A stretch of DNA of 64,000 nt from assembly GCA_963814745.1 (NCBI GenBank), contig CAWFEA010000004.1, positions 930,001 to 994,000 on the forward strand, given 5' to 3'. Below, in pieces: positions 57,572-64,000 of this stretch; the stretch's first letter is position 1, and the number at the start of each line of letters is the position of its first letter. The position numbers and the translations under genes are program-made. This DNA comes from CAWBRT01 sp963814745. Lineage in GTDB: Bacteria > Acidobacteriota > Terriglobia > Terriglobales > Acidobacteriaceae. Under the pieces are notes generated by a model. The model was given only the letters and a program-made list of their open reading frames with translations. It had not been told where the DNA came from and did no database searches.

Positions 57572-57800
57572 ATGGACAGACTGGAGCTAATGCATCAGGA
57601 GCGGATGGCAGGACGTAGTTGCCGAGTTTCGCCGCCTCGAACTCGACATCGACGCGCCACGCTATAACCGCATAATCAAAAGCATACATCTGTGGGGCGA
57701 GAAGCTTCATGCTTTGCGTGTGTCTCAGCAATCGAGCATTGCCGAGGAAGCACTACGCCATTTCCAGCCGCAGTACGAGGAGGCGAAAGAGCAACCATAG
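57572..57800 (+). CDS. Small protein, about 75 aa, frameshifted
   Basis: GAAGGAGGAATGA precedes ATG 57572, which reads MDRLELMHQERMA before a one-base shift near 57611. The continuing frame is DVVAEFRRLELDIDAPRYNR, then SIHLWGEKLHALRVSQQ and EALRHFQPQYEEAKEQP to TAG at 57798-57800. A terminator follows. Helical, soluble, function unknown; probably the last gene of the SPL-like operon. Confidence 0.45.
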
Positions 57801-57824
57801 CGTGAGCCGTAAACAAAGTCAGAA

Positions 57825-57854
57825 CCCCCGGTTGAACAAGCCGGGGCTTTTTTT
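57825..57854 (+). terminator. Rho-independent terminator
   Basis: CCCCGG (57826-57831), a 9-nt loop and CCGGGG (57841-57846), followed by C and seven T (57848-57854). It ends the operon containing the SPL-like gene. Confidence 0.85.
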
Positions 57855-58110
57855 CTTGAGGAGACGAATGTCCACTCGGAGTTCTCGCGTGAAATCCGAT
57901 TGAAGGCGAGGAGACCGTCGCCACCAGAAAACCGCCCTTCCCCGGCAGTGACCCGCTCGACAATTGCTAAAAACCGTAGGAAACGCTCACAAGGGTCGTC
58001 CGAGTGGGTATGGGAAATGACCCCGTTCACCGTCTCCGAAGCCCGCTAGACCCCTTGGAGACAGGCTTACAGTGGCCATGGTGGGATGTTTCCATTACGA
58101 TGCCGAACCG
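57855..58110. other. Gap with a possible broken small gene
   Basis: GAGGAGACGA precedes ATG 57868, which stops after 11 codons; one base over, the frame SREIRLKARRPSPPENRPSP runs to a TAG at 58047-58049 (WEMTPFTVSEAR). This may be a frameshifted 60-aa gene. Support is weak. Confidence 0.25.
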
Positions 58111-58347
58111 TCATTTAGACACTGCACCATCCGCCGCCACGGCATCATGCCCCTCGGTTGATGCCGGGAGTAACTTCAGGCCGAAAGCATAAGCGGCGAC
58201 AACCTCCCCGATGCTGCCGACCAGATGGCCGTCCGGCGTGAATTTACGGTCTTCGAACTCTTGTTCCAACGCGGCGACGACGGCGTAAAGGCGCTTGATG
58301 AGGTCACGCACCTTGGCTGTACGTTCGGCACTCCACGCTTGCTGCAT
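58111..58347 (-). CDS. DUF6998-like protein, truncated
   Basis: 78 aa from ATG 58347 (MQQAWSAERTAKVRDLIKRL). The stretch KFTPDGHLVGSIGEVVAAYAFGL... followed by LLPASTEGHDA matches the N-terminal part of DUF6998, a probable PD-(D/E)xK-type nuclease domain seen near restriction genes. The protein stops (ADGAVSK) before the expected VQIK-type catalytic strand, so it is truncated or frameshifted. It starts 29 bp after the GmrSD-like stop. Confidence 0.55.
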   Translation of the reverse strand: MQQAWSAERTAKVRDLIKRLYAVVAALEQEFEDRKFTPDGHLVGSIGEVVAAYAFGLKLLPASTEGHDAVAADGAVSK

Positions 58348-58376
58348 CTCCGAGGCATTCACGTCGGTCGTCGTGG

Positions 58377-60058
58377 CTAGAGCCTCCACAAGGAACGGAG
58401 TGAGGCCAACAGCTTTTTTTGTCGATTGTCCACTACAGCAGAAGTCCATTGTTTTTCGTTCAGCACTTGAGATGTGAGTGCGAAAGTCGAAACGCCCTTC
58501 GCGGATGAGAAATATTTTTGTTTCTTCACGTCAAAGTCATAGTTTTGCGCTTCACTGTTCTTCCTGCGCGGGAGAAGCACAAGATTGCCGAGGCGGTGCG
58601 TGTACTTCTGGCGGATATCCTCGGTCGGAAACCACTGCATCCAGACGCTGTTCGAAGGGGGCGTTTGTGGCAGGACGTGTTCCACAGTGATAGTCGGATA
58701 GTTGTACGTTGCCTGTCCCTTCGACAGTTCGGAGTCGAGCCGAAGCAATACGTAAAGCCGAATCTTCGGCTCTAAGTACAAGTCGCCGTCCAATACCGTG
58801 GCGCTTTCCTGCTTCTCGGTATCGGTAAGCTGTAATGGAGAGTCCGCCGCGTAAAGGTCTTTCCCTTGCTCTATGGCCGTCAGCACACGAGCGTAGCGGC
58901 TAATGCGCTCGTTGATGTTGGATCGAAGAATCATTTGTCCGGCAGCGAGCCTCTCAAGGTCTCCAAGAAACTATGCCAACCCAGCCGGGTCGTTCATGCC
59001 TTTGGAGACGTACACAATCGCCGGGGGAACCCAGTCCAGATTGTCAATTTGGTTCAACCACTTCAGGGAAGCGTTGACCGCGTCGGCACCTGAGGCACTT
59101 TGGTAAGCGGCAGTTTTGATGATGTCGTAAGCGTCGGCATAAGGCAGTACCACATCGTCAATGAACTTTGCCGCATCCGTCCCAGCCGGAACGATGAACT
59201 TCTTGTACTCTTGCAGGATTGTCTCGGCCAGCTTCGTCTTTCTGTAAATCATGCGGGTGTGGGCAAAAAGTTCCTGAAAACTCTCGCGTCCAAGCGAATC
59301 CTCAATGTCTTCCCACTTCCGCGTGTATGAAGGCTGTGAGTTTTGGGGTATGGTGCCTATCAACTCCGCTTTCAGGATGTCGCTGTAAGTCAAGTTTAGC
59401 CCACGATTGTTTAGTACAGTGAAGATTCGATAGGCGGAGTTAAAGTCGGGCGTGGAGACCACAACGAGGTAACACCGTCTGGCGGCGAATTGAACTAAAC
59501 GCAATCTTTTTTCCGAAGTTAGCTTTTCTGTCTCGCGCAACAACAGTAAAGCATTTTCCCTAATGTTCTTACGGCTGTCGGTCAGACTCGCGGCATTGAT
59601 GGGCTTTAGCTTGTCGATACCACCTACGTCCTGAACGTAGGTGCGAAAAAATCGACATCCTGCTCTCGCATCGTTAGTCGGTATCGGTTTTTGTTTCCGA
59701 GAATTGGATTAGCTGCCTCATAGAGCAACGTCGTTACTCCAATGGCTTCCGCAGGAGCCAGAAAAGTTCGAACGGCGGAAAACAGGATCGTCAACGTCGT
59801 GAGTCGTTGTTGGCCGTCAACAACATCCGACTTTGGATTATCCCCCTTGACGAGCACGATGCTTCCGAGGAAGTACGGGTTCGTCTCCTCGACAGGGGTG
59901 CCGAGGTCGCCCATATTGTCGAGAAGGTCTCCAAGCAGTTCACCAGTTTCTTTAGTCGTCCAAGCGTAAGGCCGCTGGTAAAGCGGTATAAAAAAATCAA
60001 AATCTGTAGAAAAAACCTTCTGAAGTGGCTGCTCCGACGCCCCAATTTTTACAGGCAT
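58377..60058 (-). pseudogene. GmrSD-type restriction protein (DUF262/DUF1524), broken
   Basis: Type IV restriction family that cleaves modified DNA. The DUF262 part starts MPVKIGASEQPLQKVFS (ATG 60058, GGAGG upstream) and has FFIPLYQRPYAWT and VVDGQQRLTTLTILFS (NTPase DGQQR motif). A frameshift near 59640 leads into DVGGIDKLKPINAASLTDSR and FTVLNNRGLNLTYSDILKAE. An in-frame TAG at 58971-58973 interrupts before FLGDLERLAAGQMILRSNIN. The DUF1524 HNH-like end has ITVEHVLPQTP and HRLGNLVLLPRRKNSE. Two lesions make it non-functional as given. Confidence 0.8.
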
Positions 60059-60126
60059 TTTTCTTCGCCTCCATCGTGACATTACGTCTTCAAATCACCA
60101 CCTCACATCAGAACAGCTTCATTGGC

Positions 60127-60400
60127 TCAAGCGCCTTCAATTCGGCCAATCGGCTCGGACTCAAACCTGTTCAGGTACTGCCACTTTGTCCCGGCCAATT
60201 GCGTGGCATTAGAGAATTCTCCGACTCCCAACCCGGCCTGCTCACTAAGCTCTAGCAGAGTCACTCGCGGCAAAATGGTGTCACCCTCTAAAAAGTCCGA
60301 GTCGATGCGCCTAGCGGAACAGTTTAATCCAATTGCGTTCTACGGCGTTAAGGACAAATCTCAATGCCGCACAATTGCAATATGAGCCGGGAGGTCGGAT
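60127..60400 (-). pseudogene. Decayed ORF upstream of the GmrSD-like gene
   Basis: On the minus strand one frame reads NAIGLNCSARRIDSDFLEGD, then PRVTLLELSEQAGLGVGEFS and KWQYLNRFESEPIGRIEGA to TGA at 60127-60129. Upstream it is cut by stops at several codons (RH*DLSLTP*NAIG). This has natural protein composition but no start. I do not recognise the family. The rest of the 60059-60589 gap shows only a promoter. Confidence 0.3.
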
Positions 60401-60531
60401 GTCCTTTTTTGCTATAAGTTGCAACTGGAGCCAGCCGGTTCTGGCATCGCCGGAAATGTGACGCAAAACAGGGTAAAGTTCATCGACTTTACGCTTCCGT
60501 TCCCAATTTCGTGGCGGCGTGCAGTCATTCA

Positions 60532-60560
60532 TTGACCCGGACGAGATGTCAGGGTACGCT
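60532..60560 (+). promoter_or_regulatory. Promoter candidate for hsdM
   Basis: TTGACC (60532-60537), 17-bp spacer, TACGCT (60555-60560), 38 bp before the ATG at 60599. The -35 is good, the -10 moderate. Confidence 0.45.
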
Positions 60561-60598
60561 TCAGATTCAGCAACTTAACTTGCTTCGAAATGGGGAAA

Positions 60599-62275
60599 AT
60601 GGCCACAGCAGCCAAGGCGGTCAAGCGACAAAAACGAAAAAAGAAGGCGGATGAGCAGAAGATCGCGGCCATCGCCCTTCCTGCCCTGTCCGGTGAGCAC
60701 CTCGATGTTCCGACACTGGAAACATGGCTCTGGGACGCCGCCTGTGCGGTTCGGGGTGCGGCAGATGCCCCGAAATTCAAGGATTTCATCTTACCGCTGG
60801 TGTTCTTCAAGCGGCTTTCCGACGTGTATGACGACGAATTCGCGGGTCAGGTCAAGGAGTTCGGAGACGAGGAGGTCGCCCGCGAGGTCATCAAAGCCGA
60901 CCACGAAGACGCGCTAAAGAACAACCGGAAGCCCATCGTCAGGTTTTTCATCCCGCACGAGTACCGCTGGGACGCCATTCGGAACCACGCTGCTGATGGC
61001 ACCCTCGGGCAGTTCGTGACCGATGCAATGCGCGAGGTGGCGAAGCTTAATCCTGAACTCCTCGGTGTGCTCGATATCAAGGACTACAACGAGCGGCAGA
61101 GCGGGCAACGAACGCTCGACGACGACCGCCTATCTGCGCTGATCGAGATCATCAGCCGCCATCGCCTCGGATTGAAAAACGCGGAACCCGACATTCTCGG
61201 CAGAGCATATGAATATTTGTTGCGGAAGTTCGCCGAGGGGCAGGGACAAAGCGCAGGGGAATTCTATACCCCCAAGGAAGTGGGATGGCTGATGGCGCAT
61301 CTGCTCGACCCGAAGCCGTACACGACGGTTTACGACCCGACATGCGGCTCAGCGGGTCTGTTGATTAAGGCGCGGCTCCTCTTCGAGCAGAAGAACCCGA
61401 CGCATAAGAGCAAGGCTCCAAGACTGTACGGTCAGGAGATGAACCCCGTCACCTTCGCAATGGCGAAGATGAACATGTTCCTACACGACTATACGGATTC
61501 GCTTTTCGCCATAGGTGACACCTTTACAAAGCCGGGTTTCGCGGCGGAAGGTGCTGGGCTGAAGCGGTTCGATTACGTCGTCGCGAACCCAATGTGGAAT
61601 CAGGATAACTACGGCGAATCGCTCTACGAGAATGACCAATGGAAGCGGTTCGAGCGGGGTGCCGCTCCATCGTCGTCGGCGGACTGGGGTTGGCTCCAAC
61701 ATATAGCGGCATCGCTAAACGATACTGGCCGCGCTGCCGTGGTGCTTGACACCGGCGCGGTCGCCCGTGGCTCGGGGAGCAAGTCCTCGAACAAGGAGAA
61801 GACGATTCGACAGTCGTTCGTGGAGGCTGACCTCATTGAGGCTGTGGTTTTGTTGCCCGAGAATCTCTTTTACAACACGACTGCTCCGGGCATCGTCGTA
61901 GTGCTCAATCGCCACAAGAATAATGGTCGCAAAGGCCAGTTCCTGCTCATCAACGCTTCGACGTTCTTCGTGAAGAAGAAGCCGAAGAACGAGTTGACCG
62001 ACGCGGGCATCACCGCCGTCGCTGAGGTTTTTCAGAGGTGGGAGTCGCGGGAGAAACTGAGCCGCGTGGTGACGATGGAGAAAGTTCGCGAGGCGGACTT
62101 CAACCTGAGTCCATCGATGTTCGTGGAAGTCAATGGCCGCACACATCACCGACCATTGTCAGACATCGTTGCTGAATTGCGTGCAGCCAAGGCAGAAACA
62201 ACCCGAGCCGACCAACGACTATGGGAGATGCTCGAAAAAATCTTTCCGATGGATACCGAGAAGGCAAACCGTTAA
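60599..62275 (+). CDS. hsdM: Type I restriction-modification methyltransferase subunit HsdM
   Basis: N6-adenine methyltransferase subunit. The N-terminal helical domain has LETWLWDAACAVRGAADAPK and FILPLVFFKRLSDVYDDEF. The catalytic domain has GQSAGEFYTPKEVGWLM, YDPTCGSAGLLI (SAM-binding) and VVANPMWNQDNYGE, the NPPF-type motif in its NPMW variant known from this branch. About 558 aa; an ATG at 60590 is also in frame. The hsdS partner follows 16 bp later; no hsdR is in the window. Confidence 0.93.
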   Translation: MATAAKAVKRQKRKKKADEQKIAAIALPALSGEHLDVPTLETWLWDAACAVRGAADAPKFKDFILPLVFFKRLSDVYDDEFAGQVKEFGDEEVAREVIKADHEDALKNNRKPIVRFFIPHEYRWDAIRNHAADGTLGQFVTDAMREVAKLNPELLGVLDIKDYNERQSGQRTLDDDRLSALIEIISRHRLGLKNAEPDILGRAYEYLLRKFAEGQGQSAGEFYTPKEVGWLMAHLLDPKPYTTVYDPTCGSAGLLIKARLLFEQKNPTHKSKAPRLYGQEMNPVTFAMAKMNMFLHDYTDSLFAIGDTFTKPGFAAEGAGLKRFDYVVANPMWNQDNYGESLYENDQWKRFERGAAPSSSADWGWLQHIAASLNDTGRAAVVLDTGAVARGSGSKSSNKEKTIRQSFVEADLIEAVVLLPENLFYNTTAPGIVVVLNRHKNNGRKGQFLLINASTFFVKKKPKNELTDAGITAVAEVFQRWESREKLSRVVTMEKVREADFNLSPSMFVEVNGRTHHRPLSDIVAELRAAKAETTRADQRLWEMLEKIFPMDTEKANR

Positions 62276-62291
62276 GGGAATTTTGACCCGC

Positions 62292-62831
62292 ATGGAACAA
62301 ACAGGTGCAGACCATCAGAGCGAGCCAGAGATAGAAAGGCCAGCTTGCCAACTTCCCTCTCCATCGTGGAGAACGACCACTCTTCAAGGAGTGTGCTTGG
62401 GTTCCCCTCAAAACGGTGCCTTCATTAAGAAGGCTCGATTTGGCAGCGGGATTTTATATGTGAATGTTTACGACATTTACCAGAATTCTGTCCTCAATGC
62501 GGAGAGAGTCGAAAGATTGGAATGGGATGACGCAGCCAAGGAACGATATTTGCTTAGGAATGGCGACCTCCTTTTCGTGCGGTCGTCGCTAAAACGGGAA
62601 GGAGTTGGGCAATGCTGCTTAGTCACAAATCTGAACGAGCCCGCAATTTTTGATTGTCATCTCATCCGCGTGTCACCGGACTCGGCCGTCGTGGAGCCGC
62701 TTTACTTGACCTATTTCTTTTTGGCCGAAAGCCAAAGAAGAGACCTTATCTCAAGAGCTACTACGACGACGATGACGACGCTCAACCAAAACACCCTTAT
62801 GCGGACGCGAGTCGCCCTCCCGCCACTATAG
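62292..62831 (+). pseudogene. hsdS: Type I specificity subunit HsdS, truncated by an IS
   Basis: Starts MEQTGADHQSEPEIERPACQ. One target-recognition domain is present (NGAFIKKARFGSGILYVNVY, LLRNGDLLFVRSSLKREGVG, TTTTMTTLNQNTLMRTRVAL). It ends at LPPL, just where HsdS proteins continue with EQ-containing conserved helices and a second recognition domain. The stop TAG (62829-62831) belongs to the end of the IS630 copy. About half of HsdS is missing. Confidence 0.82.
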
Positions 62832-63918
62832 AGCATTGCATAATATAGTTACAGTGGAAAGAGATCTGCCTGTTCCCAGAACGCAGTGACCAGCGTAGGC
62901 CGACGGCGCATACGACGTAGCGCTTTCCGGGCGTAGTGGCTCAGTTCCCCGAAACTCTTCGGGCAGAAGTTCGGTAGCTCGTTTTGCTTCCAGTAAGACC
63001 ATAGATATTCGACTGGATTCAGTTCGGGAGCATAGGCAGGCAAGAACTCCAACCAGATTCTTCCTCGCTGTTCGCGCACAAAGTCCCAGACCAGACGACC
63101 GCGATGGCTTTTTAGCCCGTCCCAGACCACCAGCAGCTTGCCGGAAATGTGCCGCAACAGATGGGAGAGAAACTCGACTACCTGCGGACTGCGAATGCTA
63201 CCGGGAAAGAGACGAAAGTAAAAGTTCCACCACGTCACGCCAGCCATGGCGGATAACGTCTTCCAGTTGAAGTGGTATTGCAGCACTGGGGTCTGACCCC
63301 GTGGGGCCCAAGTGCGACACCGGTGGGGACGCTGACTCAGACCACTTTCGTCGATGAAAACGATGGTTCGGCCTTCTCTTTCGGCGTTTTTTTTATCCCC
63401 GGCCAACGTTCCCGCTTCCACTGCTTAATCCTCGTTTCGTCGCGCTCCAAGGCCCGTCCTGTCGGTCGCTGGCAGCTCCACCCAAGTCGCCGCAGAATCC
63501 GCCACGCTTGGGAACTGTGGTACTTCACCCCGCACTCCTGCTCGATCAGGTCGGCCACGCGCCACGACGTCCACAGGCTGGTCTCATAGCCCAACGCCTG
63601 TGGCCCACGCTTCAGACCGCGCTCGATCTGACGCAGGTCCTCCGGTCGTAAGCGTGGCTTTCGTCCGGCACTGCCTGTCTTCTTCAGCGCCCGCAGTCCA
63701 CCCTGCTTAAGTTGCTGGGCCCATCGGCTCACTGACTGTCGACAGACTCCAACCCGACGAGCGACTTCAGCCTGAGGAACACGTTGGCGCAACATTTCCG
63801 CGCCTTCACGACGGCGCTGCTCCAAGGCTTCAAAATCTCGACGAACCCCCGCTGGATTTCCCATGCAGGCAGAGTAGCACAAGGCTGCATAAATGTCTCT
63901 ATATTATGCAATGCTCAA
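62829..63918 (-). mobile_element. IS630-family insertion sequence, copy 2
   Basis: 1090 bp, same family as copy 1 but in opposite orientation and diverged in sequence. Ends read TAGAGCATTGCATAATATAG (left) and TTGAGCATTGCATAATATAG (right, reverse complement). TA flanks it at 62827-62828 and 63919-63920. Confidence 0.87.
62849..63864 (-). CDS. IS630-family transposase, two frames joined by -1 frameshift
   Basis: The first frame (63864-63337) begins MGNPAGVRRDFEALEQRRRE with the helix-turn-helix PQAEVARRVGVCRQSVSRWA. The second (to 62849) holds IVFIDESGLSQRP, LLVVWDGLKSHRG and ELNPVEYLWSYWK, the DDE triad. The frames join at eight A on the coding strand (63387-63394), the same place as in copy 1. 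About 338 aa when joined. Confidence 0.87.
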
Positions 63919-64000
63919 TAATCCCCGCTACAACCGGGCGGTCAATCAAAGAGTGGTCGTCAGTTGGTACTTCTGAGCAACAGGCTCGACAATCTTGATT
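63919..64000. other. Right flank of IS630 copy 2
   Basis: 82 bp. It does not read on as the missing part of HsdS in the expected frame, which suggests an IS-linked deletion or rearrangement. On the minus strand IKIVEPVAQKYQLTTTL is open but too short to name. Confidence 0.3.

Overview
The window looks like a high-GC chromosome segment from a Gram-negative bacterium, most likely an acidobacterium. The evidence is lpxB (outer membrane), a murC-ftsQ-ftsA-ftsZ division cluster, and many dispersed palindromic repeats and short inverted-repeat elements. The taxonomic call is inference.

Positions 1-40561 are mostly core genome. In order they hold: the cell-wall/division cluster (minus strand, 395-5921); a pentapeptide-repeat/TIR protein; a translationally coupled corC-like gene plus two dipeptide-type ABC permeases; an S-adenosylmethionine hydrolase family gene; an M20 peptidase; an EamA exporter; an HtrA protease; a CoA-dependent catabolic cluster (crotonase, family III CoA-transferase, cupin, MFS transporter); an ABC exporter; lpxB; a catalytically degenerate M1-like/TPR protein; a MidA-type methyltransferase; a 3-hydroxyacyl-CoA dehydrogenase; a DUF3800 gene with a structured RNA leader; an internally deleted treY next to malQ; a PpiD/SurA-like chaperone; and a radical SAM protein. 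Many of these genes are broken by single-base shifts (four in ftsA, others in corC, the CoA-transferase, lpxB and DUF3800). This suggests indel errors in the assembly at least as much as real decay. Two palindromic repeat families and a 13-bp repeat core sit both between genes and inside coding regions (ABC exporter, lpxB, MidA).

Positions 40562-50256 are an integrative island at a tRNA-Lys(CTT) gene. A 51-bp direct repeat containing the 5' half of the tRNA flanks a 9.1-kb element. The element carries an integrase whose end overlaps the tRNA, a MerR-like regulator, an excisionase-like protein, a primase-ATPase, a symmetric array of GTGACA sites, a small acidic protein, an HNH nuclease, a coiled-coil HTH protein, and a single-chain restriction-modification protein with a BsuBI/PstI-type nuclease end. 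A decayed second integrase lies outside the left repeat, so islands have accreted in tandem. The resident integrase has Asp where the catalytic Tyr should be.

Positions 50257-64000 are a second accessory block on the 3' side of the same tRNA. It starts with an intact integrase and holds an IS630-split gene, an IS5-family element, an SPL-like radical SAM operon, a broken GmrSD-type gene with a DUF6998 fragment, and hsdM plus an hsdS cut off by a second IS630 copy. It reads as a defence island being eroded by insertion sequences.
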